From assembly GCF_037975245.1 (NCBI RefSeq), contig NC_092562.1, forward strand, positions 22,993,554 to 23,057,553: a DNA stretch of 64,000 bases, read 5' to 3'. The DNA comes from Apostichopus japonicus. Taxonomy: Eukaryota; Echinodermata; Holothuroidea; Aspidochirotida; Stichopodidae. The first letter of the stretch is position 1. Each line of letters starts with the position of its first letter. The position numbers were made by a program, and so were the translations under genes. Shown here piece by piece: positions 28,501 through 43,500 of this stretch. The notes under the pieces were generated by a model. The model worked only from the letters and a program-made list of their open reading frames with translations, was not told where the DNA came from and did no database searches.

Positions 28501-31500
28501 TGCCCCTCACTATAGAACTTTTCTTATGTCCTCGACAGATATGCAGCTCTGCATCTCATTGTCTTTTGCATGTGCACTTGTATACAAATACAATATCTTT
28601 CTTTATATTTTCATGTTAGCTTTAATTTGTTGTTCAATATTTTCCTATTGTTCTTCAATATGGGGGCTAGCTCGCACAACCTCTGCTCTTAGACCCTCTT
28701 AAGACACTTTAGCATTTTGCATTTCTATTTCTAAAGCTTGCTCTTTGTTTTCAGCAATTAAAGGGAGTGAAACCTCGCGCACGAAGAAAAGTCTGATGCT
28801 GGTAATCTGACCTAGTTTCAAATGAGGTGTAACAGAAGTGTTAGACACCACGATCGATCCCAGAAAATACACACACAGCTTGCTACTGTCGGTAATTAGA
28901 CACTGTCTGTATATTGTAGCGACATCTTGCAAGAAACGGAAAGTTCACTTTTTTTAGAGGGCGACACACGGTTTGGGGCGAGCTAGTCTTTAATGCCTTC
29001 AAGTGGCAATCTCTCTGCTTCTGTCTTTTTATGTTCTTGAAAGTAGTAATAAATCTTGAATCTTGTTTTGAATCCCCCAATGTATCCCATATGTAGATTT
29101 TATATCTTGGTATGATAGCAAGATGTTGTACCAATGGTATGACACCCATCAGTATGATAAAACTTCATGCTGGATAAGCATTTCCCCTAACGGGAAAATA
29201 TTCTCCATTACTTGTGGTTTGGTATTTGTATGGTATTGTACGGTTTTTGTATGGTATGGAATCCTACGATTTGGTATGGTATGGTCCCATAGGGTATAAT
29301 ATGGTTTGGAATGCTATGTTATACAACACCTAATTATATTCTGGCCATTTGATAAGTCAATTGCTTGTCGATTGCATGCAAAATCCGCTCTATTGCACTC
29401 TATGAAATAGAACCATGTGTTATACTTTTTGATAGCACTTTTTTTAATGGTAAAAGAGCAGAGAAACCTGTCTGTTCAACACAATCTGTTGCATGAGTGC
29501 ATTTTACATCCAATTATATCCAAATTTGATGGTGTTGTATTAAACAAATAATGAATGGTTTCCATTCGTGCAATAGTGCAAATATTTCATTCGTTGAAAG
29601 ATGTAACTTGTTCCATTCAACTCGGGTGCGCCCCGTTGAACATTCCATCTTTCAACTCATGAAATATTTGCACTATTGCACTCATAACCATTTATTATTT
29701 GTATACTATGGCATGGTTTGGTATTGTATATTTTGGACTGGTATGGTATGGAATGTGGTATGGTATATGGTATGGATAGGTAGGATAAGGTATGGTTTGG
29801 AGAAAACTTGATATTGCAATCCCATCATGCATTAAACTAGAGGAGGGGATGACAGAGTGCCCTGTCTTCTGACTTTTAGATTCTATTCATCATCTTACCA
29901 AGAATTCATGAATGAGACTATCTGTTTTGCTCTTTGTTTTGGTGGCAACATACTCTGGGAAGTCTGCCACCCTGATGGCAGCTGGTCTCTCAAGGTTGCC
30001 GTAGATATTGTCTGTATCATCAATGCAGTCCATTTCATATTCCTCTGGAATGTTTACTTTCGGTGGACTGACCAGGCCGCCGTGACTGGGGTTGTGGGTA
30101 GGAGGTGATCCCCTTGCATCTACACTGTCCTTAGTGGTTACGTCTTCATTATAGTATGGCGATTCTGATAGCCTACCATCTGTTCAAAGGACATTGAAAT
30201 TAGAGGAATATTTAACAATGACATATATGCAACCTAGGGTTGCAAATATAAATCGACAAATAAGTGGCATTGTACATCAGCACAGCATTAAGCTATTGTA
30301 TGGGGGCCATTGGATAAAACTTTTAAATAGTAAAATGAAGATATTTCTGCTTCATACTGTACAACTAGGAGGGATAGGATGAAGGGTGGTTGAAGGGTGA
30401 AGTGGGCATTCAGAGGGCCATAAGAAATGCCAATTGAGAAGGGGGGGGGGGAAAGAACTAAACCTATGCAAGTTACTGATATATTGCAGATTGTACGTTT
30501 AGTTGTTTATGCAACATGCACTCTGCTGTTAGTATTAAGGAACTCATTGGAGCACATTGGGAACTTCAGTGTTATTTTAAACAGACCTACAGTACATCTG
30601 GTATGGGAATGTGACAGAAACGTTGAAGTTTTTTCTTGAGCAATATTAAAATGTAAGTCCTTTCAAAGATCAACATCCTACAAACACACATATGAAAGCG
30701 AAAACGAAAAAATGAAAAGATCATCGCTTGTGGACTTTGCACTGACAGTATCCTGCTGGAAGTATGAACTTAAGCCTCTAGAAACAACAACAATGCAGAG
30801 AGAATCAGTGCAATAAACATTACGGTACAGCTTTTCCTGTTATATTGTGTTGTACTGTGTCTGAATAACATCCTGATATCCTTACTAAGGAAACACGCAC
30901 ATAGAAATGACCCGAAATCTTCCACATGATTGGCGGTATTCACAGAAAGTCTACAGAAAAGTTTAAGCTGCTGGAGGGGATTGCTTGGCTATGTGGCAGC
31001 AAACAGCAAACCAACACTGGCAGGTTCAATACATTTCTTACAGTCAAGGCAAACCTGCACTTTATTCGAGGAAACACAATATTTCCTACCATCACCATAT
31101 GCCTAGGGATGTGTGATAGATAAAAAATATCACCAACAACTTCCCCAAAGAGCTATTAAAGAGAAATGAAATTCTATTTGGGGAAATATCACAGATTTAA
31201 TATCTTGACCGAGGCTATAAATATGACATCATGAAGCCACATGTGCTGCATTATTCTTGTGTTTTATTCGTTGTCTTTAGTCATTACAATGTTTGTTTCC
31301 CACAGATGGACATGGGTTTTGCAAATTATGCTGAATCTAATATGTTAAAGCTCCTAAATTTACTGAGGCAGCGATTCAAGTTGAAATCAAAACTGTTTAT
31401 CATTATATATACTGTACCTCGATATTAAGAACTTTAGAAAAAGAAAGAAAAAGTAGAAAGTTTCCGATCCAGATCTGACATCTGATATTTACATATAACA

Positions 31501-34500
31501 GCTCCCACAGATATGACTTTGATCTCCAAAGTGAAGTACAGTATATAAACTCTTAGCTGTTTTGGTGGAGTTGTTCTTCACAAAGATGTAAGCTTAAAAT
31601 GATGGTCCCGTTCTGTCACCTTTAAAACATGATTATCTTGTATTACATAATACTTTAGTAATATATTACTTGTGCTACAATTACTATTTTCAAAGTACTC
31701 AACTTCCCTTTTCTTAGTAGGTCAAATATCTATAAAAAATATTAAGTCTTAATTTTTATGGCAAAGAGGAACCATTCTGCAGACAGTACCCTAGAGGTGG
31801 AATGGCTTGACCATGCATGACCATTTGTGGTCAATTATTCTGCTAGGAATGGGGGGGGGGGGTTGGGAGGGGGTGAAGGTTAGAGGATTGGGCAATACTG
31901 AGTTTAACAAATTAAATGTAAGCATTTCTTATTTGTTAAGAAAAATGTGACATTAGCAAAGAGTCCAGATAGGTATGACTTTCCATACAAACTTACAAAT
32001 CCCAGATAGTTAAAAATTTAAGCATCACAAAGTGGACACATTAATTACCATTTTTTTTTCTTTCTTTCTTTCTTCTCTCCATCCCTCGTCTACTAATCCC
32101 CTTACATCTATCTCTTTGTGTTCACCATGCTAATTAACCTGTCTCTATTCTGTGCATGTTATTGTTCCTTCTGTTACTGTTTCTTGTCATTAAGCCTCTG
32201 AAGAAGATCCTGCTTATAGGATCAAAACATCAGGCCAACTTACTTTTAAACATCAATTACCATCATTAGAGTTTGTATTTATGTGAAGCAAAGGGTGTTT
32301 AAGGATTGGATGTCAATAAACAATGCAACGAACATAATTCAGCACAAATGGTGAAAAAGGACTTACTTGAATCTTCTTCTCTGAAACCTGGAGGATTAGC
32401 TGACAAGTCAGGGTAACTAGCATGCTCAGGCACCTTATCATTATTTCTTCGTCTGTACCACAAATAAAAATGGGTTGACTTAATAGAGAAAGACAGACTA
32501 GTGTAACTTACAAAAAGAGACCAAAATTAACCCATAACAAAATTGGTATGATCCAATTTTGACATGTAGCTCTCTATAGTAACTTTCTTTTATGTATTGT
32601 TAACGATAATTCCACAATTATGAAAAAACTTGATAGCCAAACTTGGCATGTTCTTATAAATTGCGATAAATTGTTGAATATTGACAAAACAAGTAAGATT
32701 CATAAAAAACTTGGCTTTTTGAGCGAACACAAAATGATCAAGTGATATGTGAGGCTATTTTTGCCATTTTGATTCCTCGCACTGTTTTGTAAAAGATTTG
32801 TCAACTATATAGGAGGTGTGTGCATTAAAAAATTTTTAAACAATATCACTACTGTACATTACATGTGACTAGAAATGCTGTACTTATTTGGTGTGATTTT
32901 TAAAGCGATGTTTTCTTCAATACATATGAAATTACCAATGTCATGATGGTACCTAAATTTCACGTGAGTTACAAAGCCAAGTATAATGCTCAGTTTTTGA
33001 GCATTAAAAACAACGTTATCTTCATTTCATGTGCTCTATAATTTATGCATGTAAGTGGGAAGAATACTACTAAACTGAAATTTTGCACAACTGGGTCCCA
33101 CACAGAAACATAGTTGAGACAATTTGGAAAAAAACCAAAAGGAAAATCAGGTTCCCAAAGGAAAACAAAAACTCTTCCAATCGTTGTGTGTAGATGTGCT
33201 TCTGGTAAATAAGAGAATATAAATGATTCAAAATGGCTCCAATGTATAAATGCCAAAAGGTAGGAGAAATGTTTTGAGATAAGCTTGTACTGCAGACTGA
33301 GAAGATGGGTTGTAGACCAGAATGGATCAGTCAACAGGAGAGTATACTGTGCATAAAGGCGATCAGGTGCTCTAGAAATGGTAGAGCTAGCGTGCATTTG
33401 TTGTAAGGAGATAGGTAAGTAAACTGATGTAAATGTTTGAGAGTTACTTAGCCAACTTAATCTACATTCATGTTAGTTTATACAAAAAGAATTGTCAGAA
33501 AAACAAAGCCTACGTCAACAGGAGAGTATACTGTGCATAAAGGTTACCAGGTGCTTTAGAAATGTTAGAGCTAGTGTGCACTTATTGCGAGGAGACAGGT
33601 AAGCTGCTAAACTGTGATGTAAATGTATGAGATTTTCTTAGCCAGCTCAATCTAAATTCATGTTAGTTTATACAAAAAGAATTGTCAGAAAAACAAAGCC
33701 TACGTTGCGCTCTTCATTTCACAACAATTGCAAAGCCGAGTAACCTTCATTTCATTTGTGTTTCAAATTATTCTTGTAATTGTTATTGTTAAGTAACAGT
33801 TGAATTCTTGAAACGATTGCAAAAAATTTAAAAATGAAAGGTCTGAAAAGTTGTGAACGAAAGCCTTACCTTTTGAAGATAACAACAGCCACAATAACCA
33901 TGAACAGCAACAGCACAACAAACACTATCGGTAACCATAACAAACTGGACGTGGTCTCATCTATCAAAAATGGAAATTTAAAGGAATTAACATATAATAC
34001 AGAATGGTGGAAAGAATGACATAACCAGGTCAGGTGTGAAAGATGTAATAAAGGAGGACTTGTTTACAAGAACAAAATTAACTTTGATATTATAAATTGT
34101 TAAAAAGCACTGCTTTTAAATTCTCAGAAAAAGGTTTTAAACAACTGAGGTCCATTAATTAAAGTGACTGGATTATATAGTCTAATAACAGTCAGAGTAA
34201 TACTGTACAACCATGGTAACATCATAAAGAAATCATCATTGCTGTATTTAACAAAATGTTCACTTTTGATTATTATAACAATTATTTATGCAACTCTTTC
34301 CTTTCTTCATGTTGTTTATTATGCTTTTGTTATAGATAATTGCTCATTGATATTTTTGGGAGTACTTGTAGATCCCCCTCCTGTTTCTATCTAATGGTTT
34401 CACTATGGACCTTGAAATATCTGCTTTATTGGCTCCAATTATAGCACGCTATAGCTAGGAAAGTTTTGCGATTACGTAATCGACTTGCCACAGTTGTAAT

Positions 34501-37500
34501 TGACCTATAAGGCTGTACAATTAGCCTGCATAGCTTCTTAATGGTGTGGAAATATGCTCATGTCTACATTGTAGTTAATCATACAGCGTTCACACAAAGA
34601 CCCTCTTACAAGAACAAATATGTGGCAGGCATTGCAGACTAATGGGTAAAAAGAGGTCATTTTACGACCCCGACTACCTAAGCTCAAGAAACTTTTCCAT
34701 GATAGCATGCTATAGTATATACAGCAGACCATTTAAACATATTCAGTTGTTGATTCTTCGATAGAACCAAATCTCATTTTTATATGGAATATATCCCAAT
34801 GATGCAACCCTCCAGCTAACATGAAAGTACAGTATTTGTTTGGTACACTGAAACAGCCTTAGAAAAGACACAGTGTTGTGACAAACAGCACACACCAAGC
34901 ATTGTTCTGATGAAGCATTAGGCATTATATAGACTGTGAGATGCAACAGTTTAACTGTCATGTGATCACAAAACAATTCAATTCAAGTTAATTCAAATTT
35001 AGTTTGCAACATGTACATAAAAGGAGCTAATGAAGATGCCTGGTACATACAAAAAGAAATGTTATATGATGTGCACTAGCAAAAACATAGGTTGTTTATC
35101 AAGCTAACAGACCCCCCAAAAAAATCATTCCTGAACCAGAAGAAACGAAAGAAAAACTTAAACGGGAAAAACCTTGTGAGAGCAACGAAAACACACATGT
35201 CAGTCATTGGTGAAACTGTATAACAACTTAAAGGTCTATGGACACGTATGAACAACACTGTCATAATCACTCTAAAGTAAGGTGACCAGATGTCCCCAAT
35301 TTCGGGGACAGTCCCTGATTACATTGTGCTGTCCCCAATGAACAAGTGTTCCCGAAAATGTCCCCGATTCGTCAAAATGTTCAGGAATTTCGAAAATATC
35401 TCACATTATTAGTAAAATAATTGTAAAAATAAAAATTAGTCAAGTGTGCAGTCGCAGAACGGAACGGAACACGAATTTATGACACAAGCAACTCACAGGC
35501 TAACTACCACGTAAAGTAAGTGAATTTCATCTAAGAAAAAGCTATTTTTTGGAAAATAAAATTGATTTAAAAAGTGCTCCTAAGTATCACCATTTTACAT
35601 CTAAGCACCTTAGGCACTTGAAAATTTTCAAAAGGAGAGGGGGCACCTCCCCCATATCAGTCACGCAATAAATGTCCCTGATTCCAGTCAGGAAAATATG
35701 GTCACCTTACTCTAAAAGGTATTAGAAATCATGAAAATAACTCCAACTCTCATCAAAATCCATCCAACATTGACACTTTTACAAGTCTTTTCTTCATTCT
35801 GGTTTTATTTATGAATAAATAAATAATGAGCTAATTATTCAAATTGAGTTAAGGGAGTGATTGCCTAATTTCTGTTATGTTATTCCTTTGTTTTTACAAC
35901 CATTGTTTCAAGGACACTGGACACAGGCTTTCACCTAAGGCAACATTTTTGGGAAATATTATAACTGTCCCCTTTGAAAAGAGGAACATCACATTAAGCA
36001 AATGACTTGTATGGGGGGTTGAAATTAGGGGTTAACATCATAAATAATGAGAAATTTTGATGAGCACAACATACCACTTTATAAAACACATATTTTAATG
36101 AATTTCCCAGATTTATCTAAACTTCAAATGTGTATAAATGAAAAGAGCTTTTCGAAAATATCAACAGATTTTGAATGAGATGATCACACACAACAAATGT
36201 ACTGAATATGGGGCAAGTTAGTGTCTGTAGTACTCTAAACCAGGATATAAACAGTAGAGAGAGTGGATTTTAAGATCTTGTTATCAACAGCTTACTGTAT
36301 CTACAAGGAAATACCAGTTACTCTATCAAAAATATGAGATAAGATTACAGAGAAAATAAAGGTTATCAAAATAAAGCTGAAGGGAAGTCAGTGATGATTC
36401 ATTATTTAATTATGAAACAAGAATTTCCATGATGCAGTGCACAGTTAATGAAAATATATATGTTCATTGTGTAGGAAGTAGGCCTGCTGCACGTAAAGAA
36501 CATCCCTATGAAGTAGTATCCAAATTGTAGTACTTTAGATCCGTGATAGATTTTTATTCCTTAGATAGTTTTTTAATGAATTAATGTTGAACATAATATT
36601 TGATATAATATGAAACATTGACAGGCATGTAGGATGGTGAATTACTCTGTTGAACAGCTTTGTTTAAACTAAATTGGGGGGCGATGGGGGCAGGAATAAA
36701 TTTGGATAAGGATTATGTTCCTAGTGGAGGCGATTATAGGCGTTTTGAAAGCAAGGAAAGTGATAGTCATAGTTCTAACTTTAGGAGGCATGCTAAGGTA
36801 TATAGTTTCAGGGATAGGCTGAAAATTGTCTTTACCAATGCTAGAAGTATTCGTAAAAATTTTGCTGAATTTACTGTGCTTCCTGAGGATCTGAAACCGG
36901 ATGTGTTTGGTATCACCGAATCTTGGTTAAGGGAGGACATTGATAGTGCTGAGGTTTCTCACCCGGGGTATGTTGTGTATCGTCAGGACAGAAGGGGTAC
37001 TCATAATGGGATTGGTGGGGGAGTTTTACTGTATGTTAGGGATGACGTTGTAAGTGTAGAGAAATCTCAGTTGCAAGGGTCCTTTGTAAATTCTGTCTGG
37101 TGCGAGTTGTCCACAGACAACTCCAAGAGGTCGAGTGATGTTATCACTGTTGGTGTTGTTTACCGTTCTCCTAACAGCAGCGATGATAATGATGTCTTGC
37201 TGTTTGATACAATTAGAAAGGCTGCTAAAGGTGATGTTGTTATAATGGGCGACTTTAATTTTCCTGACATTAATTGGATAGATGGTTCCAGTGGTAGGAA
37301 GGGTGGTTACTTTCTAGATGTTCTGCAAGATTGCTTTTTACATCAACATGTTACTTTCCCTACTAGGGGGGATAACATCCTGGATCTTGTTTTGAGTTCT
37401 GATCCAAGCAATGTTGTTGATTTGACGGGTCTAGGAAACTAGGAACTAGTGATCATGATATACTAGCTTTTGATGTTGTTTGCAAAGTCGTAAATTCTGT

Positions 37501-40500
37501 TAGCAAGGAAAATGTCCCTGATTTTGCGAGATCAGATACAGAGGCAATTGAAACTTTACAAAAGGGTACAGATTGGATTAACTTGTTTAGAGATATGAGT
37601 GCTTCTCAGTTTTGGATTTGTTTAGCTGATAAATTAAAGGTCAGTATGGAAAATCATGTTCCGTGGAAGAATCGTCGTCGTAAAAGCAGTATGCCTCACT
37701 GGATGAATAAGAAAGTTAGATGTGCAATTAGGCAAAAAGGCTCCTCACCCTTTCAGTGAGGCGTCCGTCATGACCAAGGTCATTGGCAGATTCACAGTGA
37801 ACCCTTGGCCCCAGTTCTCTATGTTGTACCACCACTGCAGGTGTAATATGATTTCTTCAGACCACCTGGGGGTCGGTGCTGTCTTGTCTAAGTTCTTCAG
37901 ATCAGTGGTCTTTAGCAGATGTAGTCTGCATAGTTCCACCACGTCAGCCATCAGCCCCAGGGCTCGGATAGAATTTGGGCTGTGGTCTTTCTGACTGCCT
38001 TGATCCTCTGTTCTGAGGGACTGGTTATCCCTGTCGTAAAGTCTAGTACTTCCTGGAGGCTTCGTACTATCTTGTGTATGTTGTTTGATGCATTCGACTC
38101 CGACCCTCCTACTGTGAGCCAATTGTCAAGGTACATGTATAGTGTCACTCCTCTTTTTCTGAGGTGGGAGATGACAGTTCCCGCCAATCTTGTGAACACT
38201 CTTGGAGCTGTTAGCAGGCCTTCCGGCGTATTGGAAGCCTAAGAACCATTGATGGTGTCGGTGCATGGGTATGTGCAAGTTGGCGTCTTGGAGGTCCACG
38301 CTCCTCGCCCACATGCCCTTCCTGATTAGGGGTAGAATTAAATTTAGCATTTCCATGTTTTGTATTAATGAATTTTTAGTTCAGGGGCTTAAGGTTTAGG
38401 ATGGGACACCAAGATCCGTCCCATTTTCTTGTTAGCAAAAAGGAGCAACCGAAGAGGGGTCTTGCCTCTCCCGATACATTAACAATCGCCTGTTTTGCCA
38501 GCAAGGCTGAAATTCCCCCTCTAGAGCAGCTTCTTTGAAAGGGGTCTGTGGGTGCTGGGGTCAGTCTTCCTCCATCCCTGGAAGGCAGACTGGAGGTGCA
38601 TTCTATGTGATACCCTTGTGAAATTGGTGAGGTGGGCACCCCTAGGGCTGGGTGGGGAAAAGCGGTCATGCAGAGGAGCGGTCCCTGTCCGGTCCAGTCG
38701 TCGTGAGACTTCTGCCTGTGCCTCTCGTTCCCCATGGATGGGGTGGTCGACTGGTTGTTCCTCGTCTTCTACCCCTCAGGGCACCTCTTGTCGGTGTTCT
38801 GAGAGAAGTTCCTCTGCCTCCTCTGGCCGGCCTGGTCTCTCTTGGATGGTAGGGTCTTGATCTGATTCTATCTGATGATTTGAATTCTGATTTAGCTAGG
38901 GTTTCTCTCGGGAAACTTCCTCATGTAATTTTTGTTGGAAACATCCTGCGAACAGGTAATCTCCAAGAGATGGTAAGGCCAACATCCTTGCCTTGGCCTT
39001 CACTGATCGTGTTGGCACTCGGGCAAATTGATCGAACGCCAGCCTCACGAGCAGACCCAGGAGTAGTAACAGTTGTCCAGCTTTATTCATGGAGACATGG
39101 TTGTCTTGAGGGAGCTGTTGTGGTGCCTCATAAGTACTTCCGCACCAAGCATGAGGACGGAGGTACTGTACACTTCATACCTGAACACGCTGCTACGTCC
39201 ACGTCCACCAGTGGCTCCTCTAATTTTCTCTGATTAGGGTTTCTGAAAATTTGTGACGATGAGGACCCCTGTTCCGATCTCAGTTTTTCTTTGGCCTCCT
39301 GCAGGATGGATGGACACTTAAACAGAGCTTTCCAAATTCGTCTGGTACTTTGATGGACTGTTCTGCTTTTGCTGGGAATGTAGTTCATATTTTTTTGTCT
39401 GCAATTGCCTTGGTAGTTCTTGGTCGACTCGCAACCTCCCGTCGCCGTCAGTTTGGAGACCCGAGTGAGTTTCTGTGGTTGGCGACTATTCAAAACCCAA
39501 GTGCTTGTGGAAGATCTCTGCCGCTCGCATTGTCAGTTCAAGAGGCAATGTTCCTCCTGCCATAGGGATGTCCTCCTCCTCAAGGCTACATACAAATTCG
39601 TCCTCTAGGGGCTCGAACTCCGAGGGTTTGTCTTTTTCTGTATTCTCTCCAGCGACAACTTCCTCTCGTTCCGGGGTTGGTCGCTGTCACCGCAGCCCGA
39701 CTGGTTGTTTGCCGTTGCTCCCTCCAACTTGCAACTTCTGCCTCAGCTCCGGCTCTCTGTTGTTCTCTTTCCAAGAGTGGTTTTAAGAGTCCTGTTAATT
39801 GTGCCAGCCATGCTGGCTCTTCCTCATGTCACTGCTTCTGGAGCCGGTATCTCCTCTTTGCTCTCCTGTAACCGTCGTCTGAGGAGTCAGATGATTGATC
39901 TGAGGCTGGTAACCATCTCCTCCTAGTGCCTCGCCTAGGGGATTGGGACCTTGATCTACTGCAGTCCCTCTCTTCCTCTGCTGTCCCACTCTGGGATCCC
40001 AGCAGAGGATTGTCTTAGCTCTCGTTCTCGGTCCCCACTCCGGGACCGGCTCTGATGCAGCGACCCTCCGGCCGCAAGTTTCCTCTTGCGCTTCTCCGTG
40101 GGAGTGCTCCTTTGCGACATGGCTTGAGATGCTCTCTCCAGGCAGGCCGTGCCGGACTTCTTTCTGGGCAATTTTTTCTTGGTCGGAGCCTTGCCTTTTC
40201 CTTTCCCTTGGCCAAAATTAGACCGGACCTCACCGGGACTGTGGGAGGCACTTTTCTCTTTTCTCTCCTGCTCTCTCTCTCCTTCTCCAATCTCTTCCTC
40301 AGCCCTCTCTTGGCAACTTTCCTCCACCTCTCCTTCCTCTTCCTCTCCTATCTGTTCTTAATTCTCCTGCTGGGGTTGGGGAGCAAGTCTAACTTGTCCT
40401 AAAGCTTATTCCTTTGTCCTGTGAGCCAAGCATCGATCTCTAGCCATTGACTGGGGGTGAACTGGAGGCACACCAGACACGGGTCCCTTCTGGTGCAAGT

Positions 40501-43500
40501 ACGGCACTTAGGACAAAGGGCATGCTCGTCCCAAGCCCTCCCTGGACAGAACATGGTGCAATTCACGCACTTCAGTTGACAGAGACATGACTGATAAACC
40601 CCAAGTTAAGGAATAAAAGTTCTTAACAAATACTAACAAAATTATGGACACCTCAGGAAATATATATAGGAAATGCTCAATTTTCAAATTCAGGAAGGAA
40701 AACAATTTAAAACAACATAAAACTATGTGAAAGAATCATTAACATGATGATTGTTTTGTTTACATGGCTACTGTACTATGAATGTAACTTGGCATCTGTT
40801 AATTAACTTTACTGTAGAACCATAGAGCTGAGCCTAACATTAGTCTAGTCTAAGTACGTCGTAAGACTGATAATGACTGTTCATTGAACAAGGAATTGAT
40901 AAGTATCAATTGCCATATTTTTATAGCCAGTCCTTGAGCTCAAACAACAGTCTCGATTGAACATGGCAATATTAAAGTTTTAACTGTTTTTGTTTAGTTT
41001 TATAAACTGAACAAAGCTCTGTGATGTTTGTAAACACCCACCACTGTCACCCCATATGAAAAATTGCCATATGTATATTACATGCAATGGGCCAACAGTT
41101 AACTCCCATTGAGATTGGTTGTTGAAAAACAACAGCTTACAATTTAAACTTGCTTCAAGTTGACCATGAATCACCAAATTAAACAACCTTCTCATCTATG
41201 ACAACCACTAGCATGGTTATTGGGGCAATTCTACAGGCCAAGTAAGGTTGGCTTATTATTGTTGCATTATCGCATCATTTCTTCTCCAGGTATGTATTGT
41301 TAATCTGTTTTTTTTCAATCTTGTATGTTCTCCGGTGGAAAACTTTTACACCCGTATTTATCATAGTTTCCTGTACTGTATATAAAACTATTGTACTATT
41401 TGGCAGCTCTGTCAGTAGTAGGATGATTTTGCTGGAAACGTACATAGCAATGCTGCAGAAATGCAAAATACCTCTGTACTTATACTTGATGCTCAGTGTA
41501 TCTGTTATTAAACACCTGTATCCAGGAACTGCAGGAGGAAGTTATTTCAGGCATGTTTCTGAACAAAATATTTCCACTGCAAAGAGCATAAATTTCAAGT
41601 TTCAACAGCTGTACTTAATAACCCAGGAACAGTTTTGAGGACAATTCAGGCAAGATATGATCCTACCATGAAATTGAGTGCATGACACTGAAGACAATGT
41701 TTGTGCTGAGTGCATGACCAAAGTGTGTTTTGACATAGAATTTCAGTCACAGTGTTTTCAGAACGTAGTGTGAGAAATATGCCCACTGGTGGGAGAGAGT
41801 GGTGAACTTTCTGAAACTGATTTTACCTTGGCATTTTGCCGAATATCACTTTGCTGAATGTGCAAAGGCTGTTTTCACATCTTATCAAGATTTTTGGAAC
41901 GCTAAAGGAGTAGGGAAATATAATTTTTCTTCAGTAAGATTCTAGGATGGAAACATATGAAACATTTGAAAAAGATTCATTGACGATATTTCACAAGAAT
42001 TTCTCAGGTCTGGCAGCAAAAACAAATAAAATAACTGTGATCTCAAGCAATACATCACTTTGTAGTACTACTACTACGTATTGTGACAGAAACTAAGATT
42101 GCTTTAAACCTTGCCTGAATTATTCGATATGATTATGTACCCCTTTTTTGGCCAGAAGAGCATGAAACCTAGCCTATGTGATTGCCTAAAAGATAGCTAG
42201 TTTTAATAGCTCCATCTAAAACTTCACTTTCATCAAACGTACAATCTGGTTCATATGTTGGACGACTTACTATGCTGTTGAGGCTGTGACAAATACTATC
42301 AATTTTATTGTTTTGGTACAACTTTGCTACTGATTCGACTTAGAGTCCATCTTAGTTTACCTATTACTTTAAATGAAAGCAATTACTCATCAGCAGCAAT
42401 ATGAAAGTAAGAGATTATCGTAATGTAAAACTAAATATAGTTTAAACTACTTTTCTTCATGCATGAGACATTCATGAAATAGAAAAGAAAAAGAGCCAAA
42501 GCTTCTCACCCTGTTGATGATCACTTCCCCCTTCACCAGAATCTTCATCCTCTGTAATGGATCCTTCTGGCACAGAGACTACTGCATCTTCTCCTTTCTC
42601 ACTAAGAGGACCTTCCCCTCCTTCTGTTGTCAGTGTCAATTGGAAGCTGTAATTTTTGCCGCTCTCTAGCCCTTTCTGAATATACCAAGAAATATTGGCA
42701 TCTATGTACCTCTTTTCCACCATATTTGGGGTCTCCAAGTCATTAAAGTAAAGAAGAAACTGTTTTATCCCAGCGCTGCACTGAACATCTGGTACCTGGT
42801 AAAGAAACAAGAAAACCAAGAGGTTTTGAGATTCCTTGGCATCTACAGTAAATATTACTGTAGGTTCATTGTGTACACTTGGTTCCGACCTTTTATGAAT
42901 ATTAATGTAGCATCAACACAAATGTTGTTCCTTGCTATCAGCTCAAGTTTGATGAACAAATTGATATTTTAAAGAATTTGCTTTAAGCTCTACCACTCAT
43001 TAATATTCATGCCCCCTCATTAATAGTATTGGGGTAGAATTCCGACTTGCAGCTGGAAGGTTAGGGGGTTCGACTCCTGGCCGGGTCATACTGAAGATTT
43101 GTTGAAAATCACTCTAAGCCCCGCCCTCTCATTAATATTCATGATATTAGCACCAAAATAAATAGGGATCGTCTACTCATGATGGGTAACCTATGTACCA
43201 AGAATGAGATCAATCTACCTTGGGATTGCTGAGAAAACCTAATTTCAAGCTTGGCGTCACACACACACAGACACACACACACACATACGCACACACACAC
43301 ACACACACACATACACACGCAGTCATGACCGCATAGATTCCTACGGCTACCGCCAAGGAATCAAAAATGGTGGGAGAAATACTTACAGCCCATTGCAATG
43401 GGCTACCAAATGGAAAAAAACAACAACAATGTTTTATCCCAGTGTTGCTCTGAATATCTGGTACTGGGTAAAGAAAAAATGTGTGAGAAATAAGTGGCTT

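Noticed and set aside
39350-40402. Several plus-strand open frames of 60-115 codons over 38.5-40.4 kb
   Set aside because: Antisense to the gag-like, GC-richer region of the DIRS-like element; Ser/Leu/Arg-rich shadows without motifs.
41297-41638. 113-codon plus-strand frame
   Set aside because: No recognisable domain, no splice or promoter support, located in an AT-rich intron.
33000-42500. A third FN3 exon as in TIE receptors
   Set aside because: Searched by eye for SW....P..GY and Y.F.V motifs with phase 1-1 borders on the minus strand; none found. The FN3-2b and TM exons already join in phase.
43040-43100. A functional tRNA gene
   Set aside because: Only the B box is good; the A box, acceptor stem and anticodon stem do not fold convincingly.
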